Part shown: piece by piece, positions 24,772-33,340 of the stretch | Position numbering within the stretch: position 1 is the stretch's first letter | Layout: each line of letters starts with the position of its first letter | From: an uncultured Collinsella sp. | Lineage (GTDB): Bacteria; Actinomycetota; Coriobacteriia; Coriobacteriales; Coriobacteriaceae | Direction of reading: 5' to 3' | DNA length: 46,137 nt | Assembly: GCA_900546825.1 (NCBI GenBank) | Contig: UREE01000007.1 | Span: 1 to 46,137 of the forward strand | The notes under the pieces: generated by a model | Database searches by the model: none | Told to the model about the DNA's origin: nothing | The model's input: the letters and a program-made list of their open reading frames with translations, nothing else | Position numbers and translations under genes: made by a program

Positions 24772-25599
24772 TTGATAAAGCTCATCCTCGCAGACATGGA
24801 TGGGACCCTGTTGCCGTTTGGCTCAAGGGTCGTATCGGAGCGCACGCACAGCGCGATTCTTTCGGCGCTCGATGCGGGCATCGCGTTCGGCCCCGCAAGC
24901 GGGCGCGACTACGCCGACCTGGCCGATGCCTTTGACGGCGACGCGCGCTGTTTCTCGACCGGCATCATGGCCAACGGAAAGAAGGTCTTCTCCAGCGGCG
25001 AACTCGTGTTCAAAAAGACGCTCTCGACGGAGGCCCTCGTCAAGCTCGATAGCGCTGTACGCCCCTACGCGGGGACGTCACTCTGGCTAGTCGCCGATGT
25101 CGATGAGACAGGCAAGCGCTGCGAGCAGTTCCTCTGCGCCGTCGAGCCTGGCGACGAATTCGCCCTGGAAGTCGTTAAGGACTCCGGAAGAGACATGGCG
25201 CTCGGAGACGTGCCCACGAACCGTGACGTCATAACCGCCGGCATCTTCGTCAACGTCAGCTCCGCCCCGACGGAAGTCGTTCGGAGTCGATGCAAGGAAG
25301 CCTGCCCAGAACTTGATTTCCCCTCGCCCGTCCCATTCTTCCTCGATGTTGTTCCGGCTGGCTGGAGCAAGGTAAACGGACTCGACGCGCTTCTCGGCAG
25401 CCTTGGGGTCACGCTGGACGAGGTCGCTTTTATCGGAGACTCGGAAAACGACGTGACGCTCCTCGAAAAGGTGCCGAACTCCTACGCAGTCGCGGGCGCG
25501 ATGCCGGAGGCGAAGGCCGCAGCCCATCACCTGATCGGGGACGCGGCCGAGGACTCCGTCGCGAAGTTCATCGAACAGATTGTCCAGCAGCGAGGCTAG
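24772..25599 (+). CDS. HAD-superfamily (Cof-type) sugar phosphatase
   Basis: A 275-residue haloacid-dehalogenase-type phosphatase. The nucleophile motif DMDGT gives Asp8 and Asp10, a cap domain follows, and GDSENDVTLLE supplies the metal-binding acids. I prefer the TTG start at 24772 because GGGAGG lies just upstream and the product then begins directly at the core strand; an ATG at 24745 would add nine residues. It lies 49 bases after rpiR and is probably co-transcribed. It may dephosphorylate an intermediate or overflow product of the PTS pathway. It is the intact counterpart of the truncated HAD gene at the opposite end of the block. Confidence 0.9.
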   Translation: MIKLILADMDGTLLPFGSRVVSERTHSAILSALDAGIAFGPASGRDYADLADAFDGDARCFSTGIMANGKKVFSSGELVFKKTLSTEALVKLDSAVRPYAGTSLWLVADVDETGKRCEQFLCAVEPGDEFALEVVKDSGRDMALGDVPTNRDVITAGIFVNVSSAPTEVVRSRCKEACPELDFPSPVPFFLDVVPAGWSKVNGLDALLGSLGVTLDEVAFIGDSENDVTLLEKVPNSYAVAGAMPEAKAAAHHLIGDAAEDSVAKFIEQIVQQRG

Positions 25600-25651
25600 G
25601 GTTCCGCCAGCGTGGCATGCGCCGCGTGCCTCGTCATCCGTTCGTGGCGCG

Positions 25652-25801
25652 CTACCTCGTGACGATCCAGAGCGTGGCCATCGTCGCGACGCCGATGCCT
25701 ACGATGAGCGCGGCCCACAGGACGCGGACCACGGGGTTCATGTCGCCCGTCACCACCATGTCGTTCGCGTGCCAGAACCAGCTCTCGTTTCCCTTGCGCA
25801 T
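25652..25801 (-). CDS. Small single-span membrane protein, 49 residues
   Basis: A short open frame with a strong ribosome site (AAGGGAGGG, 5 bases before ATG 25801). The product starts MRKGNESWFWHANDMVV, a polar part rich in Trp and Asn. From about residue 28 it forms one hydrophobic helix rich in Ala, Val, Ile and Leu that ends TLWIVTR at the stop. I do not recognise the family. It is convergent with the HAD gene and is the last gene before the block's right edge. The clean ribosome site and membrane-like composition support a real gene; no promoter is obvious. Confidence 0.6.
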   Translation of the reverse strand: MRKGNESWFWHANDMVVTGDMNPVVRVLWAALIVGIGVATMATLWIVTR

Positions 25802-26052
25802 GATGCCCTCCCTTAGCCTCGATTACGCCATCTATGGCCGAGCAATCGCAGGTCACGTGCCATGGATTTGCCCTACGCCCAGCTTTCAGTTCTGTAAGGC
25901 GGCGGGAGCCTGTGCGAGGCCCCGAGTCCTGAGGCTGTTGCAATGAAAATGGGAATCAAGGGGCACGCATCAATCATATGGGTTCCTTTCGAGGGCGATG
26001 GCAAACGAAGCATCCATCATATAATGGAGCGACACAACCAGAGAGGTCACCC
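25802..26052. other. Right edge of the accessory block and rlmKL leader
   Basis: This 250-bp non-coding stretch holds no hairpin or repeat that I can see. A consensus TATAAT at 26020-26025 fits as the rlmKL -10, with a poor -35. No N-terminal HAD remnant matching the truncated gene at 16172 is visible here on either strand. Confidence 0.4.
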
Positions 26053-28617
26053 ATGGAATTTTATGCAAGCTGCCCCGAGGGCTTTGAGTCCGCACTCGCC
26101 GACGAGCTAAAACGGCTCGGGCTTTCGCATGTCCGCCGCCTGAAGGGCCGCGCCACGTTTGAGGGCGAGCTCGAAGAAGGCTACCGCGCCTGCCTGTGGT
26201 CGCGCCTGGCCAGCCGCGTGTTTGTGGTGCTCGGACGCTTTGAGGCGCAGGATGCCGACGAGCTGTACGATGCCGTTTACGACATTGCCTGGGAAAACAT
26301 CGTCCGCCCCGGCGCCACCATTGCCATCACTGCCCGTGGTGTGACCGAGCAGCTGCGCAACACGCGCTTCTCTGCCCTGCGCGCCAAGGACGCATTGTGC
26401 GACCGCCTGGCCGAGACCACGGGCCGTCGCGCCGATGTCGATGCTGCCGACCCCGATGTCCACCTGCTGCTTTCGCTACGCCAGCGCCGTGCGAGCATAA
26501 GCCTGGACCTTTCGGGCGACCCGCTGTTCAAGCGCCTGCCGCCCGCCGCGACTCGAGCCGGCGAGGGCGCGCACGTGCTGCGCCCCGACTACGCCGCCCT
26601 GGTGTTGGCGCAGGTCGGCTGGACCGCGCTGTGCGAGCGCGAGCTGACGGCCGACGATTACGAGAACGAAGCCCTGCCCACGCTGGTCGACGCCTCGTGC
26701 GCCGGCGGCGGTCTGCTGTTGGAGGCCGTGAACATTCTGACCGACCGCGCCCCGAGCGCCGCACGCGAGCGCTGGGGCTTTGAGGGCTGGCAGCTGCACG
26801 ATGCCGCCCTATGGGAGCAACTGGTTGCCGAGGCACGCGAGCGCGAGACGGCAGCGCGCGAGCGCCAGGCGCGCATCGTTGCCGTAGACATCGACCCCGC
26901 CGCCCGCAAAACCGCCGAGTGCATGGTCAAGTGCGCCGGCTACAAGCGCTTTGTCGATTTTTGCGCCGCCAAATCTGCCACCGTACTGGACCACGCGGGC
27001 GCCGTCGCCGGTGCCGCCCTCGTCGCGGATACGACCGAGACACCGCTTTCGCTCATGCATGACACCATGACGCTCATCGGCGAGTTGCGCCGCGCGCCCG
27101 AGCTTGCCGCGGCGCCGGTCGCCGCGCTCACCCGCGACGGATTGCTGGCCCGCGCGCTCCACACCGAGCCCGAGCGCTCGATCGCCGTCATGCCCAACAA
27201 CGAAGAGGCGACCGTCGAAGTCTGGCCTTCGCTCGACCACGCCGCCGCAGCGTTTGAGGCTGCGACCAGTGCGGATGCCAAGGCCGAGGCTGCGAATGCC
27301 AACGACGTTAACGACAAAGCCACCGCTTCCGCCATGCCCGAGCCTGCCGCCATGCTCGACCTGGGCGACGGCAAGCCGCTGCCCGTGCTCATCCCCGAGT
27401 CCGAGCAGTTCGCCAACCGCCTGCGCAAAAACGCCCGCCTGCGCCGCAAGTGGGCCAAGCGTGAGGGCGTGAGCTGCTACCGCGTCTATGATGCCGACCT
27501 GCCCGACTACTCCGCCGCCATCGACCTGTACGAAGGCTGCCCGCAGACGCCGGGCCGCTGGCTCGTCATCGCCGAATACGCCGCGCCCAAGACCATCGAT
27601 CCTGCGCTGGCCCAGGCCCGCATGCTCGACATCTTGGCCATCGCGCCGCGCATCCTGGATGTTCCGGCCGAGCACGTGCACGCCAAGGCCCGCATACGTT
27701 CGCGCGGCGGATCGCAGTACGGCAAGCAGGGCGCCGGCAAGGGTGGCTCGGGCGAGCGCGCCAACATCACGCGCCGTCGCCTGCCGCTCATCGAAGAGGG
27801 CGGCCTCACCTTTGCCGTCAACTTTGACGACTACCTGGACGTCGGCATCTTCTTGGACCACCGCGTCACCCGCAACCTGGTGCGCGAGCACGCCAAGCAG
27901 GCGCGCCGCTTCCTCAATCTGTTTGCCTACACCGGCACCGCCACCTGCTATGCGGCAGACGGCGGCGTCGAGGAAACCGTGACGGTCGACCTTTCCAACA
28001 CCTACCTGGACTGGGCCGAGCGCAACATGCGCCAGAACGGCTTTGTGGGACCGCAGCATCACTTTGTGCGCGACGACGTGCTCGCCTGGATTCGCGACCA
28101 GCGCCAGACGCGCAACCGCTGGGACCTGATCTTTGTTGATCCGCCCACGTTTTCGAACTCGTCCAAGATGGGCCGTCGCACCTGGGATGTTCAGCGCGAC
28201 CATGTTGAGCTTTTGGCCGGCGTATCGCGCCTGCTCACACAGGGCGGCCACGCCATCTTTAGCTGCAACCTGCGCGGCTTCCGTCCCGAGACGCGCAAGC
28301 TCGCACGCGCGGGCGTAGTGCTACAGGACATTACAGCGCAGACCATCCCCGAGGACTTCGCGCGCAACCAGAAGGTGCACCATTGCTATATCGTGCGCCG
28401 CCTGCCCATCGAGGACGCCATGGCCGAAGCTGGCTTTAGCGCCGAGGAGATTGCCGAGCGAACCGAGGAGCTGCGCAACCCCGAGGCCCGCAAGCCTCGC
28501 GCGGCAGCACCCGCGCACGCGCAGGCCGGCGACCGAGGGCCGCGCGGCAACGGCAAGCCCTCCCCCGCCGGCAAGCCCAAGAAGAAGTTCTACGCCAGCA
28601 AGCCCAAGGGCAAATAG
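26053..28617 (+). CDS. rlmL: Bifunctional-type 23S rRNA methyltransferase RlmKL, RlmL half apparently inactive
   Basis: This 854-residue protein has the RlmKL layout: THUMP domain (about 1-160), RlmL-type methyltransferase region (about 170-395), an Ala-rich low-complexity insert (about 395-435), and the RlmK methyltransferase (from about 445). The RlmK half keeps LFAYTGTATCYAADGG and DPPTFSNSSKM and should make m7G2069. In the RlmL half, the SAM loop reads VDASCAGGG instead of the usual DPMCGSGT. Around residues 324-331, where NPPYGER is expected, the sequence is VADTTETP, so m2G2445 formation is doubtful. The C-terminal 50 residues are a basic tail (ending KPKGK). ATG 26053 has GAGAGG upstream; the open frame before it has no support. 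E. coli RlmL is about 700 residues. Confidence 0.9.
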   Translation: MEFYASCPEGFESALADELKRLGLSHVRRLKGRATFEGELEEGYRACLWSRLASRVFVVLGRFEAQDADELYDAVYDIAWENIVRPGATIAITARGVTEQLRNTRFSALRAKDALCDRLAETTGRRADVDAADPDVHLLLSLRQRRASISLDLSGDPLFKRLPPAATRAGEGAHVLRPDYAALVLAQVGWTALCERELTADDYENEALPTLVDASCAGGGLLLEAVNILTDRAPSAARERWGFEGWQLHDAALWEQLVAEARERETAARERQARIVAVDIDPAARKTAECMVKCAGYKRFVDFCAAKSATVLDHAGAVAGAALVADTTETPLSLMHDTMTLIGELRRAPELAAAPVAALTRDGLLARALHTEPERSIAVMPNNEEATVEVWPSLDHAAAAFEAATSADAKAEAANANDVNDKATASAMPEPAAMLDLGDGKPLPVLIPESEQFANRLRKNARLRRKWAKREGVSCYRVYDADLPDYSAAIDLYEGCPQTPGRWLVIAEYAAPKTIDPALAQARMLDILAIAPRILDVPAEHVHAKARIRSRGGSQYGKQGAGKGGSGERANITRRRLPLIEEGGLTFAVNFDDYLDVGIFLDHRVTRNLVREHAKQARRFLNLFAYTGTATCYAADGGVEETVTVDLSNTYLDWAERNMRQNGFVGPQHHFVRDDVLAWIRDQRQTRNRWDLIFVDPPTFSNSSKMGRRTWDVQRDHVELLAGVSRLLTQGGHAIFSCNLRGFRPETRKLARAGVVLQDITAQTIPEDFARNQKVHHCYIVRRLPIEDAMAEAGFSAEEIAERTEELRNPEARKPRAAAPAHAQAGDRGPRGNGKPSPAGKPKKKFYASKPKGK

Positions 28618-28622
28618 ACAAC

Positions 28623-28687
28623 GTTGCGGTGGAATACGGACTGTTTTGCCTGGAATTAGGCAAATTTAGACCGTATTTCACCGCAAC
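28623..28687. repeat. Palindromic repeat family C, copy 1
   Basis: GTTGCGGTGGAATACGG (left) and the complement of GTTGCGGTGAAATACGG (right) close a 65-base hairpin with an inner GCC/GGC stem. It starts 5 bases after the rlmKL stop, between convergent genes. Copy 2 at 42389-42453 shows the same left GG / right GA difference, a G-U pair if the plus strand is transcribed. Confidence 0.8.
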
Positions 28688-28712
28688 TCATATTGGGATG
28701 GCGGATGCCGAC

Positions 28713-29426
28713 CTATCCCTGGATGACCAATCGGTAACCAATACCCACGTGCGTCTGGATATAGCGCGGATGCGCGGGGTCGGACTCGATCTTCTTACGC
28801 AACGTGCCCATAAAGACACGCAGGCTCGCCAGGTCGCTCTTGGTCGCCGTGCCCCAAATCTCGTGCAGGATAAACTGGTGCGTCAGTACCTTGTCGGCGT
28901 TATGCGCCAGCAGGCACAGGAGCTTATACTCGATCGGCGTCAGATGCAATTCCTCGCCATCCATCGTGGCGATGCCGGCATCAAAATCGATATGCAGCTC
29001 ACCGGTATCGAACGAGCCCTCGGAGACAACGCCGCCCGTCTGCGCATACGAAAGGCGCCTGAGCGTCGTGCGAATGCGCGCGAGCAGTTCCTCGACCGAA
29101 AACGGCTTGGTCAGATAGTCATCGGCACCGGCATCGAGCGCGCGGATTTTGTCCGCATCCTCGCTGCGCGCCGAGACCACGATAATCGGCATGCCCGACC
29201 ATGCGCGCACCGACTCCACCACCTTGACGCCGTCCATATCGGGCAGGCCCAGATCGAGCAGCACAATGCTCGGCGCCTGCGACGAGGCGGCGGCGATGGC
29301 GGCATGGGCGGTCTCCACAGCCATATGGCGCAAGCCGTGCGCCTCGAGCGCGGCAACAATAAGATTGCGAACGGCGGGGTCGTCCTCAACGACCAAGATG
29401 AGCGGTTTTACGGCAGAGTTCGGCAC
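28713..29426 (-). CDS. kdpE: KdpE-like OmpR-family response regulator
   Basis: A 237-residue response regulator. The receiver domain has the acidic pocket Glu14-Asp15-Asp16, the phospho-acceptor Asp58 (LLDLGLPDMDG) and the switch Lys in LTKPF. The C-terminal winged helix has LTPIEYKLLCLLA and RYIQTHVGIGYRL, as in KdpE. I chose GTG 29426, 4 bases after the kinase stop with AAGGAG overlapping that stop; a longer frame would run inside the kinase gene. It is the partner of the sensor kinase encoded upstream. No kdpFABC operon is present, and the nearest potassium gene is kup. Confidence 0.88.
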   Translation of the reverse strand: MPNSAVKPLILVVEDDPAVRNLIVAALEAHGLRHMAVETAHAAIAAASSQAPSIVLLDLGLPDMDGVKVVESVRAWSGMPIIVVSARSEDADKIRALDAGADDYLTKPFSVEELLARIRTTLRRLSYAQTGGVVSEGSFDTGELHIDFDAGIATMDGEELHLTPIEYKLLCLLAHNADKVLTHQFILHEIWGTATKSDLASLRVFMGTLRKKIESDPAHPRYIQTHVGIGYRLVIQG

Positions 29427-29430
29427 AGCG

Positions 29431-31056
29431 CTACTCCTTATCAAACGAAACGTCGGCGGCGGGAAGTTCAATCGTAAAGACCGAACCGTGCGGGTCCGCC
29501 GCGGCAACCTCTATGCTACCGCCATGTGCCAACGCAATGGAACGGCAGAGCGAAAGACCCAGGCCAACGCTGCGGTGGCTGTCGGCCAGACCATGGTTGG
29601 CGGTATAGAACGACTCGAAGATCCGCTCGCGATCCTCGGGCGCGATGCCCGGACCATCATCGGCCACCGAGCACGCCACGCGTCCATCGTCGACGCTAAT
29701 CGAAATCATGATATGCGAGCCCGCGGGCGTATAGGTGATGGCGTTGTTCACCAGATTGACCACCAGCTGCACCATCAGGCGTGCATCGACGTTGACGAGC
29801 GCCGGCTCATCGCACGCCACCACCTTAAGGTCGTGCTCGCGCACGGCAGGGTTCACGTGGCGCAGCGCCTCCTCGACGATATCGTCCATGAGCTCGAGCG
29901 TAGTCGACAGACGCATGCCGCCGCCCTCGAGCTTGGTGATGGCGAGCAGATTCTCGACGGTGGCGTTGAGCCACAGCGCATCCGAGCGAATGGATAGAAG
30001 CAGGCCGCGGCGCGTCTGGGCATCGAGCACGGCGGTGCCGGTCGAGCCCTGGTCGAGCAGCACGTCGGCATTACCCGAAATACTGGTAAGCGGTGTGCGC
30101 AGATCGTGCGAGATGGAGCGCAGCAGGTTGGCGCGCAGCTGTTCGTTTTTGGCGAGCACCGCCGCCTCCTCGCGGGCCTCCATGGCGCGGGCGCGGTCGA
30201 GCGCCAGCTCGCCTTCGCTCACGATGGCATCGGCAAGCGTCCGCTCCTCATGCGTCAGCACGTCGGGCTCGGCAACGATAGCCAGCACGCCCACCACCGA
30301 GGCGGGGTCGCCCGAACGGACGAAGCCGTCGCCTGTGCGAACCGTCAGGTAGATGCCATAAAACGCCGAGCCGCCATAGGTGGCATCGAGCGGCGTTCCC
30401 ACATAGGCGGACGCCGAGAGCCGCGGCGGCATCTGCGGCGCCAGTTCGTGCACCGGCGCGGCATCGCCCACGGCCGTGTATGTCGCACGCGGCAGCAGGT
30501 CATCGCCCTCGGCGTCGGCGCTGTACCACACGACCGGACAGCCCGAAAGACGCGCCAGCTGCGTTGCCATGGCATGGACGATCTGCTGCTGATCGGCGCA
30601 CCGCTGCAGCATGCGGTTGGTCTCGAGCACCATATGCGTGCGGCGGTCGCTGGCAGCGGCCTGCGCCAGGGCACGGCGCAGGGCCAAGGCAATCGAGCTC
30701 GACACGAGCGAGACCACAAACATGATGAAAAACATGCCGGGGTAGACACGGTCGATAAGCGACAGCGAGTAGCGCGGGTCGACAAACAAGAAGTTGTAGA
30801 GTGCCACGGCGGCAGCCGAGCTCAGCAAGCAATACAGGCGACTCCAGGTGAAAAAGGCACACAGCTGCACGGCAAACACGTAGACGATCATGATGCTCGG
30901 CGCGAGACCCGGATGGTCGAGCAGCGCGCCCACAATCGTCGCCGCGACCAGCAGCCCCACCGATACGCAAGCGTCATACAGAGGAGTGCGGCGCGTCAGC
31001 GTTGTGCGCCGCCACCAAAAGCTATCGGCAATATCGCCGTCCGTACGGACGTCCAT
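29431..31056 (-). CDS. KdpD-like sensor histidine kinase without the N-terminal KdpD domain
   Basis: A 541-residue membrane kinase. Residues about 26-128 hold four hydrophobic segments of the DUF4118 (KdpD transmembrane) type. A GAF-like region (about 140-290), HisKA with His317 (SISHDLRTPL), and a HATPase with NNAITYT, DDGPGI and GLGLSL follow. It lacks the 350-400-residue KdpD/UspA sensor region of classical KdpD, so it is a short form. GAGGGGCGGAG precedes the ATG. It is downstream of kup in the same direction with a 133-bp gap that holds a hairpin, so the potassium transporter and its likely regulators may share transcription. Confidence 0.88.
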   Translation of the reverse strand: MDVRTDGDIADSFWWRRTTLTRRTPLYDACVSVGLLVAATIVGALLDHPGLAPSIMIVYVFAVQLCAFFTWSRLYCLLSSAAAVALYNFLFVDPRYSLSLIDRVYPGMFFIMFVVSLVSSSIALALRRALAQAAASDRRTHMVLETNRMLQRCADQQQIVHAMATQLARLSGCPVVWYSADAEGDDLLPRATYTAVGDAAPVHELAPQMPPRLSASAYVGTPLDATYGGSAFYGIYLTVRTGDGFVRSGDPASVVGVLAIVAEPDVLTHEERTLADAIVSEGELALDRARAMEAREEAAVLAKNEQLRANLLRSISHDLRTPLTSISGNADVLLDQGSTGTAVLDAQTRRGLLLSIRSDALWLNATVENLLAITKLEGGGMRLSTTLELMDDIVEEALRHVNPAVREHDLKVVACDEPALVNVDARLMVQLVVNLVNNAITYTPAGSHIMISISVDDGRVACSVADDGPGIAPEDRERIFESFYTANHGLADSHRSVGLGLSLCRSIALAHGGSIEVAAADPHGSVFTIELPAADVSFDKE

Positions 31057-31084
31057 CAGCGCTCCGCCCCTCTCTCAAAAACAA

Positions 31085-31139
31085 AAACCACCACAAAGGG
31101 ACAGGCACCTTTGTGGTGGTTTCCCTTGTGGTGGTTTCA
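31085..31139. repeat. REP-like palindrome, family D copy 2, with an extra half-arm
   Basis: Arms AAACCACCACAAAGG (31085-31099) and its complement (31108-31122) enclose GACAGGC. A further half-arm, CTTGTGGTGGTTTC, follows directly. It lies between kup and the kinase gene. The core CAAAGGGACAGGCACCTTTG resembles REP sequences that accompany REP-associated tyrosine transposases elsewhere. Confidence 0.8.
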
Positions 31140-31189
31140 AGTGTATAGCCTTTGCAGCCTGCGGTCGCTAGACAAACAGCAGACGTCGA

Positions 31190-33217
31190 CTACGGACGCT
31201 CGTCGGGAGCCAGGCGCTGCATCTTGCTCACGGCCTTAAACTTGGTGAACAGCGGCACGTACTCAAAGCTCACGTTGGAGTTCTCCAGGCCGTACCAGCG
31301 CGCAGGCGTGCCGGCGGCGCGGCGGATGATGTACTTGAGCGTGATGGCCGTACGCTCGCTGGGCTCCACGTCGCTTTCGGGCGCCAGCAGCTTGCGGATC
31401 ATGACGAACTTAAACGTACCGATGTTGCCCGGGTCCTTGTAGACCGAGTAGTCATGCGTCTGCGCCGGCAGCTCGCCGCTGGCAGCCAGATCCTGAACAA
31501 CCTGACGCAGATAGGCATTGACGCGCTGGTTGATCTTGTAGCCCAGATACAGATGCACGCGGAACACGTAGTCGGTGCCGAACGTCTCGACCGAATAGGC
31601 AAAGGTATGCGGCTCGTCCATGGTCTCGACATTCACGAACCACCAGGCGCGAGCGCGCTTGGGATGCTTGTCCAAGATCGAGTAGACGATATCACGGTCG
31701 ATGTAGTCGGTATGGGTGTCCTTGGTCAGGTACACGATGTTGTCGCTCAGGCGCTCGTAGCGATCGTCATCGCGCAGGCGCTTGAGCTGCGGCAGGTAGC
31801 TGCGCAGCGGCAGCAGCGTAAACTGGCGCTGCTCAACAGCCGTACCGTTGTACCAGCACACCATGATGCCCATGATGAGCGCGGCCATGAGGATGGTGAA
31901 ATAGCCGCCGTGGAAGAACTTGGTGAGCGAGCTCACGAAGAAGAAGCCCTCGAGCAAAAGGAAGAAGGCGGCAAAGATCCACGGCGCGACCTTGAGATTG
32001 CGCTCCACGTGCAGATAGAAGAAGAGCAGCATTGTCGTGCACATCATGGTCAGGGTAATGGCCAGGCCGTACGCGGCCTCCATGTGCGCCGAGTTCTGGA
32101 ACAGCAGCACCACGACGACGCAGCCCACGAGCATGACGTTGTTGACCATGGGGATGTAGAGCTGGCCCTTGGTCTCGGCAGGATAGAAGACCTGCATATG
32201 CGGCATGAGGTCCAGGCGGCTGGCCTCGGACACCAGCGAGAATGCGCCGGTGATGAGCGCCTGCGAGGCGATGATGGCCGCGATGGTGGAAAGGCCGACG
32301 GCAAAGGGGCGCAGACCCGGGGCGAGCATCTGGTAGAAGGGGTTGAGGTCGGCGATACCCATGAGCTCCGGGTTGCCGGCGTTGTTGATAAGCCACGCGC
32401 CCTGGCCCATGTAGGACAGCAGCAGGCAGCACTTAACGAACGGCCAGGTGGCATAGATGTTGCCGCGGCCCACATGGCCCATGTCGGAATAGAGCGCCTC
32501 GGCACCGGTGGTAGCGAGGAAGCAGCTGCCCAAAATCATGATGCCCGCATGGTTGTTGGGGCTCAGCAGAAAAGCGATGCCACGCAACGGGTTGAGGCAC
32601 AGCAGCACCGCGGGATACTGGCAGACAAAGAACAGGCCCGTGCCGCCCAGGAACAAAAACCACAGCGTCATGATGGGGCCGAAGGCGTGACCGATCTTGG
32701 CCGTGCCGATGCGCTGCACCAAGAAGAGCGCGATGATGATGGCAAGCGTGATGGCGACGACACGACCCTGGTCGTCACCGAGCACGGCATGGACCGCCGG
32801 GATGGTGCGCAGGCCCTCGATGGCCGTGGTGACGGTAACGGCAGGCGTCAGGATGCCGTCGGCGAGGAGCGCCGCGCCGCCCAGCATGGCGGGGATGATG
32901 AGCCACTTGCCGCAGCGCTTGACCAGGCTGTACAGGGCAAAGATGCCGCCCTCGCCGTGGTTGTCGGCGCGCAGCGAGATCAGCACGTACTTGACGGTCG
33001 TCAGCAGCGTGACCGTCCACACGACAAGGGAGAGCGCGCCGAGCACGAACTCCTGCGTGACGCTTCCGATGCCGCCGTTGCCGGCAACGAGCGCCTTGGT
33101 TACATACATGGGGCTGGTGCCGATATCGCCATACACCACGCCCAGCGTGACGAGCATCGCCGAGATGCTCACAGGAATCGCAGCGTGCGAGGCTACTTCC
33201 TTTGCCTTTTGTTCCAT
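31190..33217 (-). CDS. kup: Kup-family low-affinity potassium transporter
   Basis: A 675-residue K+/H+ symporter. The family start LGVVYGDIGTSPMYV is present, followed by about 12 membrane helices with the conserved GGTGLFF and TTGAEALYSDMGHVG segments, and a soluble C-terminal domain of about 200 residues. ATG 33217 follows GGGAGG; an in-frame TTG six codons upstream is part of that ribosome site. It imports potassium at the cytoplasmic membrane. The gene precedes a KdpD/KdpE-like pair in the same direction. Regulation by that pair is an inference from position. Confidence 0.94.
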   Translation of the reverse strand: MEQKAKEVASHAAIPVSISAMLVTLGVVYGDIGTSPMYVTKALVAGNGGIGSVTQEFVLGALSLVVWTVTLLTTVKYVLISLRADNHGEGGIFALYSLVKRCGKWLIIPAMLGGAALLADGILTPAVTVTTAIEGLRTIPAVHAVLGDDQGRVVAITLAIIIALFLVQRIGTAKIGHAFGPIMTLWFLFLGGTGLFFVCQYPAVLLCLNPLRGIAFLLSPNNHAGIMILGSCFLATTGAEALYSDMGHVGRGNIYATWPFVKCCLLLSYMGQGAWLINNAGNPELMGIADLNPFYQMLAPGLRPFAVGLSTIAAIIASQALITGAFSLVSEASRLDLMPHMQVFYPAETKGQLYIPMVNNVMLVGCVVVVLLFQNSAHMEAAYGLAITLTMMCTTMLLFFYLHVERNLKVAPWIFAAFFLLLEGFFFVSSLTKFFHGGYFTILMAALIMGIMVCWYNGTAVEQRQFTLLPLRSYLPQLKRLRDDDRYERLSDNIVYLTKDTHTDYIDRDIVYSILDKHPKRARAWWFVNVETMDEPHTFAYSVETFGTDYVFRVHLYLGYKINQRVNAYLRQVVQDLAASGELPAQTHDYSVYKDPGNIGTFKFVMIRKLLAPESDVEPSERTAITLKYIIRRAAGTPARWYGLENSNVSFEYVPLFTKFKAVSKMQRLAPDERP

Positions 33218-33340
33218 AAGCCGGTTTCCTCCCAATATTAACGTTCGACGGGATTATATGTAATCAGCCCATATTTTAATGGCACCGTTTTCCCAGCTAG
33301 ATAAACATTTATGCGGCCTTTAGGCCACCGCGGCGATATG

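Noticed and set aside
25596..25943. A 115-codon minus-strand frame at the right edge of the accessory block
   Set aside because: It overlaps the better-supported 49-codon membrane protein gene in another frame and is Arg/His-rich shadow sequence.
26809..28251. A 480-codon minus-strand frame opposite rlmKL
   Set aside because: Antisense shadow with low-complexity composition; the sense gene has clear family motifs.
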